From NCBI GenBank assembly GCA_947166305.1, contig CAMVDV010000032.1:1-32234 (forward strand): a DNA stretch of 32,234 nt, read 5' to 3'. Source of the DNA: an uncultured Prevotellaceae bacterium. GTDB lineage: Bacteria; Bacteroidota; Bacteroidia; Bacteroidales; Bacteroidaceae. A program made the position numbers and the translations under genes. Shown piece after piece: positions 22,892 through 29,947 of the stretch. A model generated the notes under the pieces. The model worked only from the letters and a program-made list of their open reading frames with translations. It was not told where the DNA came from and made no database searches. The stretch's first letter is position 1. Each line of letters starts with the position of its first letter.

Positions 22892-25159
22892 ATGGGAAAG
22901 AAGAAAACCGGCAGCCGCGGGCTGCGAAAAGTAGATTTGGAACGCACAGTCATCGAATTTTTCCAAGGGAATCCGGGCGTGATTTACCCGCTCAAAGCCC
23001 TCTGCAAACAGCTCCATCTGCGCACAAGCGGAGCAAAGTTGCTCCTTGTGGACGTGCTCGAAGGACTGCTCATGGACGACTTCATCAAGGAACAGCCACG
23101 CGGCTACTACGTCCTGAACATGCCGTCGCAGGTGATGACGGGCACGTTCCACCGCAAAGCCAACGGCAAGAACACCTTCGAGCCCGAGGACGGCGGCGAG
23201 CCAATCCTCGTGGCTGAGCGCAACAGCCTGCACGCCATGGACGGCGACACCGTGCAGGTCACCCTGCTCGCCCGCAGGAAACACCACGTCCGCGAAGCCG
23301 CCGTCACCGACATCCTCAAGCGAAGCGACAAGACCTTCGTGGGAACCCTGCAGGTGCAAAAGGGATATGCCTACCTCCTCACAGAGGACAGGACCCTGGC
23401 CAACGATATCTTCATCCCGAAAGAAAACCTCAAGAAAGGCAAGACGGGCGACAAAGCCGTGGTGCGCATCGTGGAGTGGCCCGAAAGAGCCAAGAACCCA
23501 ATTGGCAAAGTCGTGGACATCCTGGGCACCACAGGCGAGAACAATGCCGAGATGCACGCCATCCTTGCCGAGTACGGCCTGCCCTACACTTACCCCTCGG
23601 CCGTGGAGAAAGCAGCCGACAAGCTCACGCCGGGCATCACCGACGAAGAGGTGGCCCGACGCATCGACATGCGCGACGTGCTCACCTTCACCATCGATCC
23701 GGCCGACGCCAAGGACTTCGACGACGCACTCTCCATCCGAGAACTGAAGAAGGGCCTTTGGGAAGTGGGCGTACACATCGCAGATGTCAGCCACTACGTC
23801 AAGGAAGGCTCCATCATCGACCGCGAAGCCTACAAACGCGCCACGAGCGTTTACCTCGTGGACCGCACCGTGCCCATGCTCCCCGAGCGCCTCTGCAACT
23901 ACATCTGCTCGCTCCGACCCGACGAAGACAAGCTCACCTACTCCGTCATCTTCCACATGAACGAGAAAGCCGAAGTGAAGTTTTGGCAGCTGGCCCACAC
24001 AGTCATCCGCAGCAACCGCCGCTTCGCCTACGAAGAGGCACAGGAGATATTGGAACAAACCAACAGCCCCCTCCCCGCTCCCCCTTTGGGGGAGGGCCAC
24101 ATTGCCACTGAAAACACATCTACTTGCACTTGCTCCGAGCGAAAAGACAGCGAGAATGAAGCACTCCCCAAAAGGGGAAGCGGGGAGGAGGCTGTTGCTT
24201 CCGCCCTCCACACCCTCAACAATATGGCCAAACATCTGCGCGAAAGACGCTTTGCAGCCGGTGCTGTCGACTTCGATCGCTGTGAGGTTCGCTTCAACAT
24301 CGACGACGACGGACACCCCACCGGCGTGTACTTCAAGACGGCACAGGACGCCAACAAGCTCATCGAGGAATTCATGCTCCTGGCCAACCGAACGGTGGCC
24401 GAGAGCATAGGCAAGGTGCCGAAGAACCAGAAAGCCAAGGTCTTCCCCTATCGCATCCATGAGAATCCCGACCCGGAAAAGCTTCTTAACCTCGCCAACT
24501 TCGTGACTAAGTTCGGACACAAACTGAAGGCCACGGGCTCGAGGCAGGAAATTAGCCGGAGCATCAACCGCCTGCTCAGCGATGTCAAAGGCAAGCGAGA
24601 GCAGAATGTCATCGAGATGATCACCCTCCGCGCCATGATGAAAGCCAAGTACAGCACATACAATTGCGGACACTACGGCTTGGCGTTCGACTTCTACACG
24701 CACTTCACCTCCCCCATCCGCCGCTATCCCGACCTCATGGTCCACAGGCTTCTCACCCGCTACGCAGAGGGCGGACGCAGTGTGGGACAGCTAAAATACG
24801 AGGAATACTGCGAGCATTGCAGCGACATGGAGCAGACAGCGGCTCAGGCAGAAAGGGCAAGCATCAAGTACAAGCAGGTGGAGTACATGAGCGACCACTT
24901 GGGCGAGACCTTCCAGGGCACTATCTCCGGCGTCACGGAGTTTGGCATCTATGTCGAAATCGACGAGAACAAGTGCGAAGGCATGATACCCTTGCGCGAC
25001 TTGGAGGGCGACTACTACGACTTCGATGAGAAGAACTATTGTCTGCGCGGCCGTCGTTATCACCATCAATACAACCTTGGCGACAGCGTCAAGGTGCAGG
25101 TGGCACGCGCCGACCTCTATCGAAAGCAGCTCGACCTCAAGCTCATCATGCCCGACTGA
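22892..25159 (+). CDS. rnr: Ribonuclease R (3'-5' exoribonuclease) carrying an in-frame palindromic insertion
   Basis: A 755-residue cytosolic exoribonuclease that degrades structured RNA. Order: N-terminal winged-helix region (about 10-75), two cold-shock/OB domains (about 80-240), RNB catalytic domain from about 255 with TIDPADAKDFDDALSI (the Asp cluster that binds Mg) and HFTSPIRRYPDLMVHRLL, and an S1 domain (about 672-750, FQGTISGVTEFGIYVEI). Inside the RNB domain, residues about 390-436 (from NSPLPAPPLGEG to LPKRGSGEEAVA) are unlike the family and are encoded by a 137-bp inverted-repeat element at 24061-24197. The reading frame is kept, and all recognised catalytic motifs lie outside it, so the enzyme is probably active. 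Adjacent ALHTLNNMAKHLRERRF resumes the family sequence. Confidence 0.9.
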   Translation: MGKKKTGSRGLRKVDLERTVIEFFQGNPGVIYPLKALCKQLHLRTSGAKLLLVDVLEGLLMDDFIKEQPRGYYVLNMPSQVMTGTFHRKANGKNTFEPEDGGEPILVAERNSLHAMDGDTVQVTLLARRKHHVREAAVTDILKRSDKTFVGTLQVQKGYAYLLTEDRTLANDIFIPKENLKKGKTGDKAVVRIVEWPERAKNPIGKVVDILGTTGENNAEMHAILAEYGLPYTYPSAVEKAADKLTPGITDEEVARRIDMRDVLTFTIDPADAKDFDDALSIRELKKGLWEVGVHIADVSHYVKEGSIIDREAYKRATSVYLVDRTVPMLPERLCNYICSLRPDEDKLTYSVIFHMNEKAEVKFWQLAHTVIRSNRRFAYEEAQEILEQTNSPLPAPPLGEGHIATENTSTCTCSERKDSENEALPKRGSGEEAVASALHTLNNMAKHLRERRFAAGAVDFDRCEVRFNIDDDGHPTGVYFKTAQDANKLIEEFMLLANRTVAESIGKVPKNQKAKVFPYRIHENPDPEKLLNLANFVTKFGHKLKATGSRQEISRSINRLLSDVKGKREQNVIEMITLRAMMKAKYSTYNCGHYGLAFDFYTHFTSPIRRYPDLMVHRLLTRYAEGGRSVGQLKYEEYCEHCSDMEQTAAQAERASIKYKQVEYMSDHLGETFQGTISGVTEFGIYVEIDENKCEGMIPLRDLEGDYYDFDEKNYCLRGRRYHHQYNLGDSVKVQVARADLYRKQLDLKLIMPD
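24061..24197. repeat. Palindromic element inserted in frame in rnr
   Basis: Left arm starting CAACAGCCCCCTCCCCGCTC (24061) and right arm ending GGGGAGGAGGCTGTTG (24197) are inverted copies over about 35 bp with a few mismatches, enclosing about 60 bp. Both arms carry an internal CCCC(T)TTTGGGG palindrome. The structure is that of a MITE-like or palindromic repeat and not of a protein domain. Confidence 0.8.
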
Positions 25160-25193
25160 CGCTTCGGTGCAAAGCAAAAGCCAGCGGTTCCAG

Positions 25194-25209
25194 CCCTGTT
25201 CCTACAGGG
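25194..25209. terminator. Weak hairpin between convergent rnr and lipoprotein gene
   Basis: CCCTGT and ACAGGG with a 4-nt loop, followed by ATTTG. It is the only hairpin I see in the 81-bp convergent gap, but the stem is short. Confidence 0.35.
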
Positions 25210-25240
25210 ATTTGAGAGAAAGGCTCAGCCCCTGCGATGC

Positions 25241-26020
25241 TTACTCTACAGGGGTGGGAGCCTTGACGGTGATGCCTATAAGCCCAGCGGCGTAGGGAGC
25301 GATGTCATACTGATTGAAGAGGAAGGTGATGCTGTCGCCTTTGAGTGTGAAATTGTTGGAGAGATAGAGGTCGCCCATAGCGGTGATGCCGGTCTTTTCC
25401 TTCAGGTCTGTCATGTCCTTTGCCTCCCAGTCCTGGCAGAGCTGTGCCTCCATGGCCTTTATCACCTCAGCTTCCTTGTCGGCAGGCACGAGGTCGCGGA
25501 TGTTCAGGAGCTTGCCCGTGGACCGATCGAAGTTATAGTACATGATGACATAACTGCCGTGTGCGCCGCCAAGGTAGCAGTCGAGCGTCGTCTGATAAGA
25601 CAGGATGCTGTCGCAACCGTTTTCGATGGGATGCCCATCAAGTGTGTAGGTGTACTGAAGCGTTTCCCTCCATTCCGACTGCGGATTGTAGGCCTCGGCA
25701 ATCCATTCTTTCCATTCCGTCTCCATGGTGTCGGCATATACCGTCATGGCTTTCTGCACGGAGGAGAATCCCGTCATGCGGAGGACGCTGTCGCAGATGA
25801 CGCGAGCGATGGACTGTGCCAAGGGGTCGCCTGCGGAGAGCGTGTCGAGGTTCATCTCTATGTGATAGCAGAGCGTGTCGCCGGCAGCGATAGGTCTGTC
25901 GATGTTGAGGGAGGCAATGCCCCAAGTAGGTTCTGTCTGTTGGGTTTCGGGGTTCTTGTCGGTGCAGGCAAGCGTCATGCAGACAGACAGTGCCGAAGTG
26001 AGAAGAAATCTTGTTTTCAT
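25241..26020 (-). CDS. Putative lipoprotein, DUF3298/RsiV-like
   Basis: A 259-residue predicted lipoprotein; the signal peptide MKTRFLLTSALSVCMTLAC places the lipid Cys at 19. The C-terminal half has the DUF3298 pattern: LDCYLGGAHGSYVIMYYNFD, GKLLNIRDLV, and the closing DSITFLFNQYDIAPYAAGLIGITV. In Bacillus the related RsiV ectodomain binds lysozyme as an anti-sigma factor, but here there is no cytoplasmic or transmembrane part, so that role does not follow. Function is unknown, most likely in the cell envelope. The gene sits downstream of three 88-bp promoter repeats, the nearest of which gives a leader of roughly 20 nt. Confidence 0.78.
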   Translation of the reverse strand: MKTRFLLTSALSVCMTLACTDKNPETQQTEPTWGIASLNIDRPIAAGDTLCYHIEMNLDTLSAGDPLAQSIARVICDSVLRMTGFSSVQKAMTVYADTMETEWKEWIAEAYNPQSEWRETLQYTYTLDGHPIENGCDSILSYQTTLDCYLGGAHGSYVIMYYNFDRSTGKLLNIRDLVPADKEAEVIKAMEAQLCQDWEAKDMTDLKEKTGITAMGDLYLSNNFTLKGDSITFLFNQYDIAPYAAGLIGITVKAPTPVE

Positions 26021-26044
26021 AGCAGTATTGGTTTATCCAAGGTG

Positions 26045-26075
26045 CAAAGTTACGAATAAGCGAGCGGAAAAACAA
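26045..26075 (-). promoter_or_regulatory. Promoter of the DUF3298 lipoprotein gene, repeated three times
   Basis: On the minus strand TTG (26073-26075), 20 nt, then TAACTTTG (26045-26052), close to TTG-N19-TANNTTTG. The same pair recurs with TAACTTTG at 26133-26140 and 26221-26228 in the upstream repeat units, so the gene may be served by three stacked promoters. Confidence 0.65.
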
Positions 26076-26277
26076 AAGAAAAGGTGTTTTTATTTTGTTT
26101 TTCCCGAGCGGGAGTAACTTCGAGCGTCAGCTCAAAGTTACGAATAAGCGAGCGGAAAAACAAAAGAAAAGGTGTTTTTATTTTGTTTTTCCCGAGCGGG
26201 AGTAACTTCGAGCGTCAGCTCAAAGTTACGAATAAGCGAGCGGAAAAACAAAAGAAAAGGTGTTTTTATTTTGTTTT
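26045..26277. repeat. 88-bp tandem repeat, two full copies and one partial
   Basis: Units begin at 26045, 26133 and 26221 (CAAAGTTACGAATAAGCGAG) and are identical by eye; the third stops matching at about 26277. Each holds AAAAACAAAA facing TTTTGTTTTT. In addition GTAACTTCGAGC faces GCTCAAAGTTAC across each unit junction, as a second hairpin. Frames through the repeat on either strand are K/F-rich and not convincing genes. Together with the 22-bp repeats at 26369 this is the content of the 518-bp gap 26021-26538. Confidence 0.9.
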
Positions 26278-26368
26278 CCCAAAGCAAAGTCAGCGCATCG
26301 GCACAAAGGAGCAATTGCAGCACGACGGACGGAGGACGAACCGAGGCTCACCGCATGGCGGCAAAACC

Positions 26369-26456
26369 ATCCAGTAATAAACGGACATTTATCCAGTAGT
26401 AAATGCCGATTTATCCCTTAGTAAACGGGCAACTACTCAGTAGTCGTTTGCCTGCC
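26369..26456 (+). repeat. Four degenerate 22-bp direct repeats upstream of the beta-barrel gene
   Basis: Units start at 26369, 26391, 26413 and 26435, with consensus close to ATCC(A/C)GTAGTAAACG. The spacing is about two helical turns, so a protein could bind all on one face. They lie 83-170 bp before the ATG at 26539. Confidence 0.55.
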
Positions 26457-26538
26457 ATGCGCTGAGAGTCGGGAAAAAGCTCGTGGAGCGGCGGCAGGAA
26501 TTAAACCTTTCGGCAGTCGAAGCGTCATAATATATGTA

Positions 26539-29418
26539 ATGAGTACGCGTCTGAGACATATCCTCCTGCTGTTGCTTCTGGCAGTCCGCTGTGCGGTCTT
26601 CGGCCAGGAGACGGCCCGGCATCTGCTCAACATCCGCGGCACCGTCTTCGAGAATCAGACGCTGCAGCCGATGGAAGGTGCTGCCGTGAAGTTGCTCGGC
26701 GAGCGCGACTCGCTGATTGCAGGCACCACAACACGGCAGAACGGACAGTTCCTGTTGCCCTCCATCCCGTCGGCCGCCTACACGCTGCAAGTGTCGTTCA
26801 TGGGCTTCAAGACGCAGAAGTTCAAGCTCACCCTGCCCCAGAAGAGCGGCAACTTCAAGGTGGCCGACGTCATGATGCGCGAGGATGCCACCGTCATGCA
26901 GGAGGCCGTGGTGGAAGGGAAGCTGCCGGAAATGACCGTCATCGACGACACTGTGGCCTACAACGCCGACGCCTTCAAGCTCCCCGAAGGAGCTGTGGTG
27001 GAAGACCTCATCAAGAAACTCCCCGGCGTGGTGCAGGACGAGAACGGAGGATACAAGTTCAACGGCAAGACGGTCAACCAGATTCTGGTGGACGGCAAGG
27101 AGTTCTTCGGCGGCAACCGCAATGTCGTGCTGCAAAACCTCCCCGCAGAGATTGTCGACAAGGTGAAGGCCTACGACAAGAAGAGCGACCTGGCACGCAT
27201 CACGGGCATCGACGACGGCAACGAACGAACGGTGCTCGACCTCGCCATCAAAAAGAACCGCAAGAAAGGTTTCTTCGGCAACCTCAACGGCGCCTACGGC
27301 ACGCACGACCGCTACGACGGGCGTCTCAACATCAACAGCTTCAGAGGAGACCAGAAGTTCAGCTTCCTCTCCAGCGCCAACAACACGCAGGGCAACGGAC
27401 TCGCCGACCAGCAGACGCTCGGTGCCACCATGAACTGGGAGAACAAGAAAGTGGAACTGAACGGCAGCATGAACGGCAACTTCAGCCAGAGCAGCAACTC
27501 CGTGCAGGCCAACATGCAGAACTTCGAGCTCAAGAACTCGGCCTACTCTGCCAACAAAAGCAACAGCACGAGCCGGAACGGCAATTTCGCCTTCCAGTAC
27601 AAGGTGGAGTGGAAACCCGACTCGACGTGGAACATCCTCTTCCGGCCCGAACTCAACTACGGCAAGACCCGCAACTCCACGCTCACCGAGTCAGCCACCT
27701 GGAACGACGATCCCTTTCTCTTCTCCCCCACTCCGCTGGCCGACTACCTCGACCTGGCACACCGCATCGGCGTGAACCACCGCCTGGGCGACAACTGGAA
27801 CCACACGAAGAACATCAGCGCATCGGCATCGGTGCAGGTCAACAAAAGGCTCAAGAAGCCCGGCAGGAACATCACACTCACCGTCGGCGGCGGCTACGGC
27901 GACTCGGACAACCAGGGAAACAGCTACTCGCAGACCGACTACTACCTGCTCCGCTCGCTCGCCGGCGGCGACTCCATCTATCACAAAGTGCAGTACAACC
28001 GCGGCTCGAACTACAACTACAACTTCAACGCACGCCTCAGCTACAGCGAGCCCATCGCCTATCAGACCTTCCTGCAGCTCGACTACAGCTACCGCTACTC
28101 CTTCCGCGACAACGACCGCGACGTACGCTCCATCTTCGACCCATGGAACGACGTGCTCGGAGTCAATCCGCAGAACTACGACCAATTCTTCGACGCACCC
28201 TACGTCGTGCAAGACCGTCAGCAGTGCAGCTACACGAAGAACATCGGGCAGAACCACAGCCTCAGGGCACAGCTACGCATGAACCGCACCAAATATCGCC
28301 TCACCATCGGGGCAAACATGCAGCCGCAGGTCAGCAAAGTGGACTATCAGAAAGGCCGCATCGACACACTCCTGCGCCGCACCGTCATCAACGCATCGCC
28401 AGTCGTCAACTTCCGCTACATGTTCAGCCGCCAGGAACAACTGGAGTTCCACTACAACGCCGACACCGGATGGCCCAACATCACCGACATGATTCCCGAC
28501 ACGCTCAGCGATGCCAACCCACTCAACATACGCATCGGCAACGCAACGCTCAAGCCGAACTTCACACAAAACGTGCAGTTCGAATACCGACGGACCGTCA
28601 ACGAAAAGCAACGCACCTCGGCACTTAACCTGCAGTTCCACACCACACGCAACAGCACAACCAATCGAACCGAGTACAACGAGCAGACAGGCGGACGCGT
28701 CTCCATGCCCGTCAACGTCAACGGAAACTGGAGCGCATCGGCATCCTTCAACTTCAACACCGCACTGGACACCAAGAAATGGTGGCGCATCAACTCAAAC
28801 ACCGACCTGCGCACTGCCAGGAACATCGGCTACCTCTACCGCAGCCAGGACAAGACCACCGTGGAGAACCACACACAAAGCGGCAACTTCAACCAGCGCC
28901 TCCGCCTCACCTTCCGACGCGACTGGGAAAGCAAATGGCAGGTGGAAGCCAACGTCAGCGGAAGATTCTCCTATAACCTCAACCGCAGCAACAACGCCAC
29001 GGCATCCAACCTCGACCACCACGAATTCCGCTACGGCGGCAGCTTCCAGATCACCACGCCCTGGGGCATGACCATCGGCAGCGACATAGAGCAGCAAAGC
29101 CGACGCGGCTACTCCGACGAAGCCATGAACACAAACCACCTCATCTGGAACGGAAGCATCAGCCAACGCTTCCTCCCTTTCCGACAACTCACCCTGAGCC
29201 TCCGCGCCGTCGACATCCTCGGACAGCGCGACGACGTGAACCGAGCCGTCAGCGCCGTCAGCCGAGTCGACACGCAGACAGAGATGGTCAGGAGCTATGT
29301 ACTGCTCTCAGCCTACTGGCGCTTCGGACGTTTCGGCGGACGAGGCATGATGGGCGGACGAGGACGAGGCGAAGGCGGCCCCCGCACCGGCGGCCCGAGC
29401 GGCGGCAGACGCTTCTGA
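26539..29418 (+). CDS. Outer-membrane beta-barrel protein, TonB-receptor-like (CarboxypepD-reg N-terminus)
   Basis: A 959-residue outer-membrane protein. The signal peptide MSTRLRHILLLLLLAVRCAVFGQ is followed by a carboxypeptidase-regulatory-like domain (about 31-112: IRGTVFENQTLQPMEGAAV, PSAAYTLQVSFMGFK). Next is a plug-like region (about 125-235: LPEGAVVEDLIKKLPGV, NQILVDGKEFFGG), then a long barrel rich in alternating aromatic residues. The last 30 residues are a Gly/Arg-rich tail (GRGMMGGRGRG...), commonly seen in this beta-barrel family. No SusD partner or TonB box is evident next to it, so it is not a standard polysaccharide-utilisation SusC; the substrate is unknown. Confidence 0.85.
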   Translation: MSTRLRHILLLLLLAVRCAVFGQETARHLLNIRGTVFENQTLQPMEGAAVKLLGERDSLIAGTTTRQNGQFLLPSIPSAAYTLQVSFMGFKTQKFKLTLPQKSGNFKVADVMMREDATVMQEAVVEGKLPEMTVIDDTVAYNADAFKLPEGAVVEDLIKKLPGVVQDENGGYKFNGKTVNQILVDGKEFFGGNRNVVLQNLPAEIVDKVKAYDKKSDLARITGIDDGNERTVLDLAIKKNRKKGFFGNLNGAYGTHDRYDGRLNINSFRGDQKFSFLSSANNTQGNGLADQQTLGATMNWENKKVELNGSMNGNFSQSSNSVQANMQNFELKNSAYSANKSNSTSRNGNFAFQYKVEWKPDSTWNILFRPELNYGKTRNSTLTESATWNDDPFLFSPTPLADYLDLAHRIGVNHRLGDNWNHTKNISASASVQVNKRLKKPGRNITLTVGGGYGDSDNQGNSYSQTDYYLLRSLAGGDSIYHKVQYNRGSNYNYNFNARLSYSEPIAYQTFLQLDYSYRYSFRDNDRDVRSIFDPWNDVLGVNPQNYDQFFDAPYVVQDRQQCSYTKNIGQNHSLRAQLRMNRTKYRLTIGANMQPQVSKVDYQKGRIDTLLRRTVINASPVVNFRYMFSRQEQLEFHYNADTGWPNITDMIPDTLSDANPLNIRIGNATLKPNFTQNVQFEYRRTVNEKQRTSALNLQFHTTRNSTTNRTEYNEQTGGRVSMPVNVNGNWSASASFNFNTALDTKKWWRINSNTDLRTARNIGYLYRSQDKTTVENHTQSGNFNQRLRLTFRRDWESKWQVEANVSGRFSYNLNRSNNATASNLDHHEFRYGGSFQITTPWGMTIGSDIEQQSRRGYSDEAMNTNHLIWNGSISQRFLPFRQLTLSLRAVDILGQRDDVNRAVSAVSRVDTQTEMVRSYVLLSAYWRFGRFGGRGMMGGRGRGEGGPRTGGPSGGRRF

Positions 29419-29604
29419 GAAACCATTCCACCCTGCCGACACACCATTTCCCCACATCCACCGACAGACAAAACCATGCGGAACATGGGCGGAGAAGGCA
29501 CAGACAAGGCCACCTTTGATTGTAGCAAGCACGGATAGTTTCCTAAAAAACAATCTTTTCTGCAAAAAAACATCCCTTACAGCGCTACATTGTAAACTTT
29601 TTAT

Positions 29605-29612
29605 TATCTTTG
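29605..29612 (+). promoter_or_regulatory. Candidate -7 box for the structured RNA
   Basis: TATCTTTG fits TANNTTTG. Transcription would begin near 29618, just where the first hairpin GGAATCGG/CCGATTCC begins. No ORF starts nearby. Confidence 0.55.
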
Positions 29613-29617
29613 CAAAC

Positions 29618-29870
29618 GGAATCGGGGAGAAATCCGATTCCTACGATGCATTAGCTTATTATATCGCACTTACCGAAGCAGCCTAGGAAACTCCTTTTGG
29701 AATAGTTCGATTTAAGAAGCAAGAGGGAATGACTCCAAGGAAGCATCCCTTGTCACATTATAATGCTATGCACACGCCATTGGTGTGGAGCATTCTTATA
29801 TGTGACAGGGGTTCCAAATTTCCTAGGCTCGCCCCTCAGGTAAGTGCATAAGAATGTCCACGCCATTTTT
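29618..29870 (+). ncRNA. ssrS: Rod-like structured RNA, candidate 6S RNA
   Basis: A 253-nt non-coding stretch with nested complementary arms. A 5' hairpin is GGAATCGG/CCGATTCC (29618-29641). The closing stems are CTTAT + GCACTTACC (29655-29674) with GGTAAGTGC + ATAAG (29839-29852), and AGCCTAGGAAA (29680-29690) with TTTCCTAGGCT (29819-29829). A large internal bubble follows, then an apical arm: CCCTTGTCACAT with ATGTGACAGGG, AATGCT with AGCATT, capped by CACAC/GTGTG. A T-run ends at 29870. A long rod with a central bubble behind its own promoter is the architecture of 6S RNA; Bacteroidales 6S RNAs were first described as a separate motif. I found no RNase P, tmRNA or SRP signature. The symbol is tentative and the exact ends are inferred. 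Upstream, 29419-29604 shows nothing recognisable. Confidence 0.6.
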
Positions 29871-29947
29871 GTGCCCCTTACCCCTGCATAGCCATACGGA
29901 CAAAACATTTCAATTAACCCAATTATTAATTTCTAATTTCTACGATT

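Noticed and set aside
22718..24745. 675-codon open frame antisense to rnr, and similar long antisense frames over the glutaminase, dockerin-type, discoidin and COG0523 genes
   Set aside because: All mirror well-supported genes and show no domain, signal peptide or promoter of their own.
25241..26020. DUF3298 protein as an anti-sigma factor
   Set aside because: It is a predicted lipoprotein without a cytoplasmic sigma-binding domain or transmembrane helix, and no sigma-factor gene is adjacent.
26084..26399. Small K/F-rich frames through the 88-bp repeats
   Set aside because: They exist only because the unit is repeated (88 bp shifts frame between units) and have no similarity to known proteins; the promoter reading explains the DNA better.
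29618..29870. Structured region as tmRNA, RNase P RNA or SRP RNA
   Set aside because: No tRNA-like ends or tag frame, no GAGGAAAGTCC-type RNase P core, and no SRP GGAAGCAGC apical loop in the right context.
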